A stretch of 64,000 nt of DNA from G963676095 sp963676095 (GTDB lineage Bacteria > Bacteroidota > Bacteroidia > Bacteroidales > Prolixibacteraceae). The notes under the pieces were generated by a model, which was given only the letters and a program-made list of their open reading frames with translations, was not told where the DNA came from and searched no databases. The stretch covers positions 3,162,001-3,226,000 of the forward strand of contig OY781040.1 of the NCBI GenBank assembly GCA_963676095.1, written 5' to 3'. Below, in pieces: positions 26,742 to 35,371 of the stretch. The position numbers and the translations under genes are program-made. Position 1 is the first letter of the stretch, and every line of letters starts with the position of its first letter.

Positions 26742-27326
26742 ATGGACAAACTATCTGACAAGGAACTATTTCTGGATTTGCAAAGAGACGACGAACATGC
26801 TTTTGAAAAGCTTTTTCATAAATATTATGCTCCATTGTGCCTCTACGTGTGCCATACTTTTGGCGACAGGGAAAAGGCCGAAGAAATTGTTCAGGAGGTC
26901 TTTGTAAAAATATGGATTAAAAGGCATGAGCTTAATATTGAGACTTCTGTGGAAAACTATCTTTTTCGTTCGGTGAAAAATCAATGTTTAAATCAGGTGC
27001 AGCATCAAAAGGCAGAACAAAAATATATCAGGGCCACGATTGAAGATTCAATGAATGGTATAGATTACTCCTGCTGCTTCATGGAAGTGGATCTGCGTGA
27101 AAAAATAAGGGAAAGTATTGAGGCATTGCCGGAAAGAAGACGGGAAATATTTCGTATGAGCAGGGAGGAAGGGATGAAATACCAGGAAATAGCAGATAAG
27201 CTCGGTATATCTGTAAAAACGGTAGAGGTGCACATGGGTTTGGCGCTAAAACAACTGAGGGAAATGCTGCAGGATTACAGGGATATTCTTATTGGTGTAG
27301 TTCTTTTTAAAAAAAATCGGGAATAA
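26742..27326 (+). CDS. ECF sigma factor (Bacteroidota FecI-like, sigma-70 expansion family)
   Basis: A 194-residue sigma factor. Region 2 (about 20-85) carries FEKLFHKYYAPLCLYV, DREKAEEIVQEVFVKIW and VENYLFRSVKNQCLN. Region 4 (about 120-175) carries ALPERRREIFRMSREEGMKY, then QEIADKLGISVKTVEVHM. It is followed after 39 bp by a FecR anti-sigma gene, the usual cell-surface signalling pair. Here the genes behind the pair are not a TonB receptor but three exported proteins, two with STN domains, which are the likely regulon and signal source. Confidence 0.95.
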   Translation: MDKLSDKELFLDLQRDDEHAFEKLFHKYYAPLCLYVCHTFGDREKAEEIVQEVFVKIWIKRHELNIETSVENYLFRSVKNQCLNQVQHQKAEQKYIRATIEDSMNGIDYSCCFMEVDLREKIRESIEALPERRREIFRMSREEGMKYQEIADKLGISVKTVEVHMGLALKQLREMLQDYRDILIGVVLFKKNRE

Positions 27327-27365
27327 TATTAAGGGTAAATAAGCTGACAACTGTCTTAAGGTTAA

Positions 27366-28352
27366 ATGAAGGAAAATAAACGACATATCGAAGACGGGCG
27401 TTGGGAACGTATAGCCAGGTTCCTTTATAATAACGATCATGAAGCCATTCAGGAGGATATTCCCGAAGAAATAGCAGAGACTGCCTGGGAGGTGGATCTT
27501 TATTACAAACTTAAGCAGTTTGATGCAGATAAGGCGTTGAAGGAGGTCCGGAAGAAAATATACAATCGCAAATTAAGTCTGATTGTTTTTCACGGGAGAA
27601 GATCATTTCTAAAAATTGCTGCAGTTGTCGTTTTTGCTATGTTGCTGGCTTCTGCCGGTTTCCTGGTTGGGAGCCGGTACTGGGGAGGCGAGAAACCTGC
27701 CGGAGTGGTTGTCGATCAGTACGGGATTTCAAAAATCACGCTGGCTGATGGTTCTGTGGTTACCTTAAACCGTGATACAAGGATCGACTATCCCGGTAAA
27801 TTCAGGGGTGATGTCAGGGAGGTTAAGATTGAAGGAGAAGCCTTTTTTGAAGTAAAACCCGATCCTTCACGCCCGTTCATTATTCATGCAGGGGGAACTA
27901 CCATAAGGGTTTTGGGTACCAGTTTTAATGTAAGCGCTTATCCCGGCAGGGAGAAAGTTGAAGTGGTTGTACAGACAGGTAAAGTTCAGGTTACTAAAAC
28001 CAGAGCCGTGATGAAAGGACACGATGCGGTGATCCTGGATCCGGGGGATAAAGGTGTTTTTATAAACGAAAGCCAGGAACTGATGAAGTCCAAAAATGAT
28101 AACCCGAATTTTCTTTCCTGGAGAACCCGTGATTTCACCTTTAATAAAACCTCTTTAAATGATGTTATTCAACAATTAAACAATGTATACCGCGTGCAGA
28201 TCAGGATGGAAAACCCGGAAACCGGTAATTTATTCCTGACTGCCCGTTTTGAAGATCGCTCTCTCGATTTTATCCTGAAAGTGATTGCGTTAACCCATCA
28301 TCTGAATGTAAAAAAGGAAGATGATTGTTATATTCTGCAGAAAAGTTCTTAA
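27366..28352 (+). CDS. FecR-family anti-sigma factor
   Basis: A 328-residue inner-membrane protein. The cytoplasmic N-terminal part (1-80) should bind the sigma factor, and one membrane helix lies at about 82-105 (FLKIAAVVVFAMLLASAGFL). The periplasmic FecR domain (about 115-220) contains DGSVVTLNRDTRIDYPGKF, GEAFFEVKPDPSRPFIIHAG and VLGTSFNVSAYP. A C-terminal DUF4974-type, STN-like domain (about 255-325) reads FNKTSLNDVIQQLNNVYRVQ. FecR proteins sense an STN domain in the periplasm. The only STN-bearing partners here are the next two gene products. Confidence 0.95.
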   Translation: MKENKRHIEDGRWERIARFLYNNDHEAIQEDIPEEIAETAWEVDLYYKLKQFDADKALKEVRKKIYNRKLSLIVFHGRRSFLKIAAVVVFAMLLASAGFLVGSRYWGGEKPAGVVVDQYGISKITLADGSVVTLNRDTRIDYPGKFRGDVREVKIEGEAFFEVKPDPSRPFIIHAGGTTIRVLGTSFNVSAYPGREKVEVVVQTGKVQVTKTRAVMKGHDAVILDPGDKGVFINESQELMKSKNDNPNFLSWRTRDFTFNKTSLNDVIQQLNNVYRVQIRMENPETGNLFLTARFEDRSLDFILKVIALTHHLNVKKEDDCYILQKSS

Positions 28353-28475
28353 GCACAGCATGATGAAGAAACCGTTACCAAAAAAAACTCCGGCAAAAAT
28401 CTATGACGATGCCGGGTTGATTCTTAGCTGACTACTGAATTGCAGACGACTTGAATTAATGAAAAAACGTGTGAA

Positions 28476-30041
28476 ATGAAAGCGAGAGGAATTAAAAGCC
28501 TTGTCGTTTTTCTGATGGCGGCAGGGATTACTTGTGCAGGGGCTCATTTAGTTGCGGCACAGGAGCAAAGACAGAGAAATCCGATACTGGATCAAAACAT
28601 CAGCATTTATGCTGAAAATGAGTCTTTATCGAATGTTATCGAGCGAATTTGCGAGTATTTCAAGCTTGATTACTCCTATAACTCGAAGCTGGTGGAGGGG
28701 AAACAGGTAAGCCTGAATATTTCCAACAAGCCGATACGTTACGTGCTTGATAAACTGATGAAGGATTATTACCTTATTTTCGATATAGAAGATAATATCC
28801 TGGTATTGCGGGATTATGTTCCGCTTAGCCAATCCAGGGAATATGAAGAAAAGGTCCGCTTTACACCCGGCAAGAACCGGTTCGAATTTGAAAATCCAAA
28901 AGCGAAATCAGTTACTTTCAGCTTTAAAACAGCGAGTAACCTGATCATTATACCTGTGGTTATCAATGACTCGGATACGCTCAACTTTATTCTGGATACC
29001 GGGGTACGTTTCCCGATTATTACCGAACTACCCTATGTTAACCGGTTAAATCTTAATTTTATGCAACCGGTGTCTGTTAACGGGCTTGGGCAAGGTGATG
29101 CCCTCACCGCTTATCGCTCGGGGAACAATACCATGAAGATTAGCGGGCTGGTTTCCCATAACCAGGAGATTCACATGGTTATTGATGAAAATTTTCAAAT
29201 TTCCCAGATTTTAGGGCTTCCGGTTCATGGTTTGATCGGGTTCGACCTTTTCAAAGACTTTGTCGTCGAAATCGACTATGACCGTAGTACGCTTACCCTT
29301 ACAAAACCTAAATATTACAGGGACCGTGTGAGCAATAAGGATATCGTGATGCCCCTGCACTTCGAGAGCAACAAACCCTATGTGCGGACGACCATCGTGA
29401 ACGATAATAATGAAGAAGTCCCGGTGAAACTACTGGTAGATACGGGGGCCAGCGACGCTATCTGGCTTTCTACCCAGTCGGACGAACGGATCAAAATCCC
29501 GGAACGTTACATCGAAAGTTTCCTGGGAAGAGGGTTAAACGGCGACTTGTACGGGAAAAAAGGACGTATCGGAGGGATCTGGCTCGGACCGCTTGTACTT
29601 TACCAGCCGATTGTTGCCTACCCTGAAACAGGGCTGGTACCCCAGGTTACCTATGATGACCGGAATGGAACTTTGGGAGCGGAGATACTCCGGCGTTTTT
29701 ATGTAACCATCGATTATCCCGACAGCCAGATCAAACTAAGGCCAACGAAAAAAATCAGGGACGAGTTTAATTATAACATGAGCGGACTGGACATTTCCAA
29801 TCCTTTCCCGGGACTTCCGGTTTACACGATCGATAAGGTGAGAAAGGATTCTCCTGCTTATAATGCCGGGTTGATGGAAAATGATCAGATCCTTTCTGTA
29901 AACAAGACAAACCACAGGTCGTTGTCGCTGAACGATATTAATTTGTTACTGCAAAGCCGGGAAGACCGAAGAATATCGATGACGGTTTTAAGAAACGGAG
30001 AGGAAATCTCGACTAGCTTTAGCCTGCAGAAAATCTTTTGA
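28476..30041 (+). CDS. STN - double retropepsin-like protease - PDZ protein
   Basis: A 521-residue exported protein. After the signal peptide (1-28) comes an STN domain (about 38-110: IYAENESLSNVIERICEYFK, SYNSKLVEGKQVSLNISNKP). Two retropepsin-like motifs follow, ILDTG (Asp174) and LLVDTGASD (Asp322), each in its own aspartic-protease-like lobe. A PDZ domain (about 430-520) ends it: IDKVRKDSPAYNAGLMENDQ. Aspartyl protease plus PDZ is a known exported family; the added STN domain ties it to the FecR upstream. Inferred role: a periplasmic protease able to contact FecR, either sensing or processing. Two active Asp motifs in one chain suggest a pseudo-dimeric site. Confidence 0.9.
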   Translation: MKARGIKSLVVFLMAAGITCAGAHLVAAQEQRQRNPILDQNISIYAENESLSNVIERICEYFKLDYSYNSKLVEGKQVSLNISNKPIRYVLDKLMKDYYLIFDIEDNILVLRDYVPLSQSREYEEKVRFTPGKNRFEFENPKAKSVTFSFKTASNLIIIPVVINDSDTLNFILDTGVRFPIITELPYVNRLNLNFMQPVSVNGLGQGDALTAYRSGNNTMKISGLVSHNQEIHMVIDENFQISQILGLPVHGLIGFDLFKDFVVEIDYDRSTLTLTKPKYYRDRVSNKDIVMPLHFESNKPYVRTTIVNDNNEEVPVKLLVDTGASDAIWLSTQSDERIKIPERYIESFLGRGLNGDLYGKKGRIGGIWLGPLVLYQPIVAYPETGLVPQVTYDDRNGTLGAEILRRFYVTIDYPDSQIKLRPTKKIRDEFNYNMSGLDISNPFPGLPVYTIDKVRKDSPAYNAGLMENDQILSVNKTNHRSLSLNDINLLLQSREDRRISMTVLRNGEEISTSFSLQKIF

Positions 30042-30047
30042 ATAAAA

Positions 30048-30135
30048 ATGATAGAATGATAGAATGATAGAATGATAGAATGATAGAATGATAGAATGAT
30101 AGAATGATAGAATGATAGAATGATAGAATGATAGA
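30048..30135 (+). repeat. Perfect 8-bp microsatellite, 11 copies of ATGATAGA
   Basis: Eleven uninterrupted copies (88 bp) start 7 bp after the previous gene's stop and end 71 bp before the start of the next gene. Perfect repeats of this length are prone to slippage. Here it is not in a supported coding frame, so any effect would be on mRNA leader length, stability or promoter spacing. Confidence 0.98.
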
Positions 30136-30206
30136 ATTTAATTGATAAAATATATGGTTTAGAGGGGAAGAATTGTTGCAGTTTCTATTACTTAAGTCTT
30201 TTTTGA

Positions 30207-31775
30207 ATGAAACTATTTTTGACAGCCATTCGGTTATTGGTTCTGTTGTGTTTATGCTTTCAGGTTTCAGCACAGGATGAGGAAAATCCGGTGTTGAAGA
30301 AAAGGATTAGCGTTCATTTGGAAAATCAGCCCTTGTCGGAGGTGATCGATGAAATATCCAAACAGGCAGGTATCGATTTTTCGTATGATCCGTCAATATT
30401 GAATGGAGACTATTCTGTTTCTGTTGATTATGACCAGAAGGAAGCCGGCTGGATTTTGCAGGAACTGCTTGGGGCCAATTATCAGTTTCAGGTGCTTAGC
30501 GGACAACTGATTATTACGCTTAAGGAACGAAAAGACCAGCCGTCAGAGATCTGGCCGGATGCACCTTCTCCCGATATTTTAACAGTTGCCGGGGAGGTAA
30601 CCGATGCTTCCGGTCACGATGTTATTCCCTATGCAAGTGTCTCAGTGTTAGATGAACCTTTCGGAACTATTGCCAACCGCGATGGCAGGTTTGAAATTAA
30701 GATTCCGGAGAAGTACCAGGGGAAAAACCTGGTATTCTCTTGTATGGGATATGCTCAGAAGCAGGTAAAGCCTGATTCATTAGCCGGGAAAACCGCAGTA
30801 ATTGCTTTGGAGCCGATCGACATCCGGTTGGGTGAGATCAAGGTAACTGCTGCCAGTGCAGAGAGCCTGCTGGAAAAGTTTATCGGTCATATCAGTGATA
30901 ATTATCCTCTTGAAAGCAGGCTGATGACTTCTTTCTACAGGGAGGTACTCATGCAGGACAAGAGCTATGTGAACGTTTCGGAAGCAGTTATCAACATTTT
31001 GAAGGCTCCTTATGATAACCCGTCCAGGGATGACCGTATCAGTTTTTTGAAAGGACGAAAAAGTCGTGACGTAAAACCATTTAAATGGGTCGATTTTAAA
31101 ATGCAGGGTGGTCCCTATTATATCACTAAGCTTGATGTGGTAAAAACAATGGAATCGTTCCTGGATCCGGAATACAGGAACCTGTACAAGTACGAGATGG
31201 GTTACCTGATCGACTATTTTGACAGGCCGACTTATGTTATTCTTTTTCACCCGGACGGGAAAATAGATTTTCCCTGTTATGAGGGAAAACTTTATATTGA
31301 CCAGGAAACCTTTGCTCTTGTCCATGCAGAGTTCAGCTTGGGAAAAGAAGGGATGAAATACGCCAGAAGGTCGCTTATCCGAAAAAAGCCAAAGGGGTTT
31401 AATGTAAAACCTCTTGATCTTGATTATTCTGTGACCTATAAACCGTATGAGGGACGCTGGTACCTCAATACGGCCCAGGCCTCCCTTCGTTTCCGGGTAA
31501 AGAGCCGGGGCGACAGGATCAACTCTGTTTTCAAAAGTGTGTCCGACTTATTGGTTACCAGCCACGAACATACTGACTTAAAACGGTTTCAAAAAGACGA
31601 AACTTTTTTGCCGACTGACATTTTCACGGAAATGATCATCGACTACGATAACGAGTTTTGGGGAAACTTTAATATTATTCAACCGAATGAAGATCTCCGG
31701 AATGCACTGAAGAAAATTAATGCTACCACTCAAGTATTAAAAGGAGGGCATTCTGTTTTTGCAACTGACAATTAG
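30207..31775 (+). CDS. STN - carboxypeptidase-regulatory-like exported protein
   Basis: A 522-residue protein with signal peptide 1-22 and an STN domain (about 30-110: KRISVHLENQPLSEVIDEIS, FSYDPSILNGDYSV, QLIITL). A CarboxypepD_reg-like beta-sandwich follows (about 125-205: VAGEVTDASGHDVIPYASVS, FEIKIPEKYQGKNLVFSCMG). The C-terminal region of about 300 residues resembles the periplasmic or surface domain of Bacteroidota proteins with the same front domains; its function is unknown. This front-end order (STN then carboxypeptidase-like) is that of FecR-coupled SusC receptors, but plug and barrel are absent. It is the second STN partner for the FecR. Confidence 0.85.
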   Translation: MKLFLTAIRLLVLLCLCFQVSAQDEENPVLKKRISVHLENQPLSEVIDEISKQAGIDFSYDPSILNGDYSVSVDYDQKEAGWILQELLGANYQFQVLSGQLIITLKERKDQPSEIWPDAPSPDILTVAGEVTDASGHDVIPYASVSVLDEPFGTIANRDGRFEIKIPEKYQGKNLVFSCMGYAQKQVKPDSLAGKTAVIALEPIDIRLGEIKVTAASAESLLEKFIGHISDNYPLESRLMTSFYREVLMQDKSYVNVSEAVINILKAPYDNPSRDDRISFLKGRKSRDVKPFKWVDFKMQGGPYYITKLDVVKTMESFLDPEYRNLYKYEMGYLIDYFDRPTYVILFHPDGKIDFPCYEGKLYIDQETFALVHAEFSLGKEGMKYARRSLIRKKPKGFNVKPLDLDYSVTYKPYEGRWYLNTAQASLRFRVKSRGDRINSVFKSVSDLLVTSHEHTDLKRFQKDETFLPTDIFTEMIIDYDNEFWGNFNIIQPNEDLRNALKKINATTQVLKGGHSVFATDN

Positions 31776-31857
31776 TAATTTCTGAAATTCTGCCGCCACA
31801 AGCTAGTTCCGAAAGGAACAGACTGAGATATAAATTATTAACTAAATATCTTTTCGA

Positions 31858-34377
31858 ATGAAAAAAATATGTCTTTTTGTTTTTCTATCATTCAGCCTGC
31901 TGGTCAGCCGGGCCCAGGAAGATCCGATCAGAAAAATGATGGATCGGGTCGGCTTGTTTTTTAAGTATCATCCTTCTGAACAGATTCTTTTACTGACAGA
32001 CAGGGACGTTTACAGGCCAGGAGAGACAGTCTGGTTTTCGGCCCTGATTAACCAGCTGGGAAAGCCTGCGCTTTCGCCGGCAAGTACGTCCATGGAAGTT
32101 GCCCTTTATGATGAAACTGGTACCCAGTTAACAGAAAGGCAATTTAATATTTCGGAAGGAATGACCAAAGGGAGCTTCCAGATCCCGGAAAATAGCATTG
32201 CCGGCAAGTATGTTCTTGAAGCCCATTCTTCTTCTTTTCAGGATGATGATGAGGCTTGTATGAAACTTATTTTTGTTGACCCTATGAGCGAAGATGATGT
32301 TCTGGTCAGTATGTTGAATGTCCCGGAATTGTTAAAAGCGGGAGAGAGGAACGCTCTGGAACTCTCGATGCAACAGTTATCAGGAGAGGTTTTTAAATCA
32401 GGTAGGTTGAAATATGAACTTTGGGAAGGCGGTAAACTACTGGATGGAGGAAAACTGAAGACAAGCGATAACGGGATGCTGCATGTCGATGTTGCTGTTC
32501 CGAAGGCAGTTTATGATGGTTCTTTGGAACTCAGGATTAGTGATTCCAGAAATTTTAACTATGCCCGGAGTTTCCATGCTGATGCCGAAAAGTTAAACGT
32601 GAAGTTTTATGCTGAAGGGGGAAATTTTGTTGCCGGGACTCCGGTAAAGGTGGGGTTTCATGTAACGAACAGGACAGGACAGCCGGTTCCGGTAAATGCA
32701 GAAGTCCGTTCAGAAGATGGGAAAACAGTGGCGAAGGCCGGTACGCTGGTTCCCGGGTTTGGCTTTTTCCCGTTGATCGGGGAAGCAGGGAAACATTACC
32801 TTTTTTATATTGTTGAAGGTCCGGGAAAGGGGCAAAGTTTCGAATTGCCCGGGTTTAAGGAAACCGGATTTTCATTCTCTGTTGCCAAGCAGGACAGCCT
32901 GTATATTTATGCCAACCTGATTTTCACGGATAATGCCGGTCACCGGGTAAGCCTTTTAGCCACAAGGGGAAGTAATCTGTTGTGGGCTTCGGAAATGAAA
33001 ATTTCCGGAGGTGGCAGGGTGAAAGTTCCTAAATCAGGTTTCCCGGAAGGACTTTGCCTTTTTTCTGTGTTCGATGAGGAACAGAAATTGATCGGGGAGA
33101 GATTGATTTATGCAGATCAGCCTGGCACGAAAAAACTGATTATAGATGACGGCAGCGGAAAGGTAAAAAGCGATCATCCTTTTAAAGTGGTGGTTGACCC
33201 TTCTGACCTTAATGGTACATCTGGTAAAATGGTCGTATCGGTAAGCGCAGCATGCATGAGCAGCGATCAGGACAATTATTTCCCGTGTTTCGAAGTTAAC
33301 AGTCTACTGGATAAATACATTCCAGATCTTCATACTATATTTAAAGATGGAGCTTTTTCCGAGAGTTTACTTAATTATATCCTGATCAGCGAACAGTTGA
33401 AAGGCTATTCGTGGAATTCGGCAGCCGGTTTCGATGCGGCGGCTCCCAATGTTGATCAGAAAAAGATCTGGCTATCCGGACAGGTTCTTGACGAAAGCAA
33501 AGATCCGGTGCAGAATGCAAAAGTCAGCCTGATTAACCGGGTAAATGCCCAGATGATGAACGTGACAACAAATGAGGACGGGCATTTTATTTTTCCGGGG
33601 ATTAACCCTGAACCTGCCGGGGATTATGTGATCAAGGCAATTTCACCTGAGGGAAACGACAAACTGGAAGTTGTGCAGGATGGAAGCATGGACGGCCGTC
33701 TCTCGAAAAGGGTAAAAAAGTTTTTGGCATTGATGACTTTTGAAAATAAACCGGAAGTCCCGACAGATTTTTTTAAGGAAAACCCCTGGCTTTTTTCGAA
33801 GGTTAGAAGAAAGAGCATGGAGCCTCCTAAAAATGAGTCTTATAAACAGTTCCTCAAATCCGGGTCATCTATAATGGACGTTATTAAGATGATAAAACCC
33901 TATCAGTTGGTGGATAATGATAAAATCGTCTTTCCGGGTGGAAGTAACTCGTTAATGGCGCAGGATGGGGCGCTGATCGTTATTGACGGACAAAAAATGG
34001 GGACCAGCGCATCGGTAATCAATAACCTCTCCCCCTCCGATATCGAATCGATCCGGATTTCTACCAGCCCGATGGATATACAACAATATACCGGTTTAAA
34101 TTCGGTCGGCCTGATCGAGATCAAAACTTATAATGGAAGATCGCAGCTGGATGAGAAAAAAAATACAAGGGTGGAGAAGCCGGAAGAAAGTGAATTTAGC
34201 AAAGGTGACGGAAAAATGACGCTTTTTTGGTCTGCATTTGATTTCACCGGAGGAAATCCTGTTCCGCTGGAGGTTTCGACTAACAAGATAAAAGGTGATT
34301 TTTTAATAAAAGTATGGGCAATTGATAGGGAAGGCCATCTGGCTGAAGCTGGAAAGATGATCAGGGTGGAGGAGTGA
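31858..34377 (+). CDS. Macroglobulin-like protein with a barrel-less TonB plug domain
   Basis: An 839-residue exported protein (signal 1-19). An MG2-type macroglobulin domain lies at about 40-135: LLTDRDVYRPGETVWFSALI, AGKYVLEAHSSSF. More beta-sandwich domains follow, then a carboxypeptidase-regulatory-like repeat (about 540-610: LSGQVLDESKDPVQNAKVSL). A TonB-receptor plug-like segment follows (about 660-760: DGALIVIDGQKMGTSASVIN, then LSPSDIESIRISTSP, VGLIEIKTYNG). No barrel follows; a last beta-sandwich closes the protein. Such plug-only proteins occur in Bacteroidota, role unknown. It ends the sigma-FecR run, before two terminators. Confidence 0.85.
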   Translation: MKKICLFVFLSFSLLVSRAQEDPIRKMMDRVGLFFKYHPSEQILLLTDRDVYRPGETVWFSALINQLGKPALSPASTSMEVALYDETGTQLTERQFNISEGMTKGSFQIPENSIAGKYVLEAHSSSFQDDDEACMKLIFVDPMSEDDVLVSMLNVPELLKAGERNALELSMQQLSGEVFKSGRLKYELWEGGKLLDGGKLKTSDNGMLHVDVAVPKAVYDGSLELRISDSRNFNYARSFHADAEKLNVKFYAEGGNFVAGTPVKVGFHVTNRTGQPVPVNAEVRSEDGKTVAKAGTLVPGFGFFPLIGEAGKHYLFYIVEGPGKGQSFELPGFKETGFSFSVAKQDSLYIYANLIFTDNAGHRVSLLATRGSNLLWASEMKISGGGRVKVPKSGFPEGLCLFSVFDEEQKLIGERLIYADQPGTKKLIIDDGSGKVKSDHPFKVVVDPSDLNGTSGKMVVSVSAACMSSDQDNYFPCFEVNSLLDKYIPDLHTIFKDGAFSESLLNYILISEQLKGYSWNSAAGFDAAAPNVDQKKIWLSGQVLDESKDPVQNAKVSLINRVNAQMMNVTTNEDGHFIFPGINPEPAGDYVIKAISPEGNDKLEVVQDGSMDGRLSKRVKKFLALMTFENKPEVPTDFFKENPWLFSKVRRKSMEPPKNESYKQFLKSGSSIMDVIKMIKPYQLVDNDKIVFPGGSNSLMAQDGALIVIDGQKMGTSASVINNLSPSDIESIRISTSPMDIQQYTGLNSVGLIEIKTYNGRSQLDEKKNTRVEKPEESEFSKGDGKMTLFWSAFDFTGGNPVPLEVSTNKIKGDFLIKVWAIDREGHLAEAGKMIRVEE

Positions 34378-34387
34378 ATTGTGGTAG

Positions 34388-34410
34388 CCGGTTAATAACC
34401 GGAGGTTTTT
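34388..34410 (+). terminator. Hairpin terminator 1 after the plug-domain gene
   Basis: CCGGTTA (34388-34394) pairs with TAACCGG (34396-34402), but with a one-base centre only a shortened stem can form; five T follow. Confidence 0.55.
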
Positions 34411-34440
34411 GATCTGAGATCTTGTAACTCATAATTATAA

Positions 34441-34487
34441 GCCGGATGAATCGTTACTGTCTATAACAACTCATCCGGCTTTTATTT
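34441..34487. terminator. Bidirectional terminator between convergent operons
   Basis: GCCGGATGA (34441-34449) pairs perfectly with TCATCCGGC (34471-34479), followed by TTTTATTT on the plus strand and by an A/T-rich run on the minus strand. It sits between the plus-strand sigma-FecR operon and the minus-strand murQ operon. Confidence 0.85.
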
Positions 34488-34507
34488 CCCAATCGTCAAT
34501 TGTTAAT

Positions 34508-35356
34508 CTAAAATTCCAAAGGCTTTACATGGTCATTGCTTATACCGTTCCTGGCAGCTTCGAGTACCTTGTTCACCGACCCGTGAAGAAGGAGTAACCT
34601 GCGGGCTATGGCTTCCTCGTAACCTAATTCTTCCATAATCATTTTAGTACCGCGCATTACCAGTTTCTGGTTGGTAAGTTGCATGTTTACCATTTTATTC
34701 CCTTTTACCCGTCCCAGTTTTATCATCAGCGACGTAGTTATCATATTCAGGATCAATTTTTGAGAAGTCCCTGCTTTCATTCGGGTGCTCCCGGAAACAA
34801 ATTCGGGCCCAACGATGGCTTCTATCGAAATATCGACATTCCTGGTCAGTTCGCTGTCCGGGTTATTGGTTATACAACCGGTCAGGATCCCGTTTGCCCT
34901 TGCTTTTTTTACGGCACCTATTACAAATGGAGTACGCCCCGAAGCGGCAATCCCGATAACCGTATCAAGTTCGTTTATATTGAATTTCTGCAGTTCCTGC
35001 CAGCCAAGATCCTCATTATCTTCAGCGGATTCGACTGCTTTGCGGATGGCTTTATCTCCACCTGCTATCAGTCCGATTACCAGGTCATAGCCGACTCCGT
35101 ATGTCGGAGGTATTTCGGATGCGTCCAGGATGCCCAAGCGCCCGCTGGTCCCCGCACCGATATAAAATAAACGTCCGCCTTTTTTCATTCGCTCCAGTAT
35201 CCTTTTTACCAATTCCTCAATGTTCGGGATTGTTTTATAGACGGCTGGCAATACTTTTTTGTCTTCTTCGTGAATATTCTCGAGAAGTTGTCTGACAGAC
35301 ATTTCCTCGAGATTGTTGTACAGGGAATCGGCTTCCGTTATGTTTTTCAGGATCAT
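34508..35356 (-). CDS. murQ: N-acetylmuramic acid 6-phosphate etherase
   Basis: A 282-residue cytoplasmic lyase of the SIS-domain family. It shows the signature YIGAGTSGRLGILDASEIPP (about 65-84), with the catalytic Glu of the DASE motif, then the SAEDNEDLG segment and the sugar-phosphate-binding GIAASGRTPFV and SGSTRMKAGTSQKLILNM. MurQ removes the D-lactyl ether from MurNAc-6-P, giving GlcNAc-6-P for the amino-sugar pathway. It sits 15 bp downstream of the kinase gene, the same pairing as murK-murQ in Tannerella. Length and motifs are standard. Confidence 0.97.
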   Translation of the reverse strand: MILKNITEADSLYNNLEEMSVRQLLENIHEEDKKVLPAVYKTIPNIEELVKRILERMKKGGRLFYIGAGTSGRLGILDASEIPPTYGVGYDLVIGLIAGGDKAIRKAVESAEDNEDLGWQELQKFNINELDTVIGIAASGRTPFVIGAVKKARANGILTGCITNNPDSELTRNVDISIEAIVGPEFVSGSTRMKAGTSQKLILNMITTSLMIKLGRVKGNKMVNMQLTNQKLVMRGTKMIMEELGYEEAIARRLLLLHGSVNKVLEAARNGISNDHVKPLEF

Positions 35357-35371
35357 CGACTATGAATTAAA

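Noticed and set aside
30019..30273. Minus-strand 84-residue frame with SIILSFYH repeats
   Set aside because: It is simply the microsatellite read in the open frame; it overlaps the starts or ends of two real genes and has no domain.
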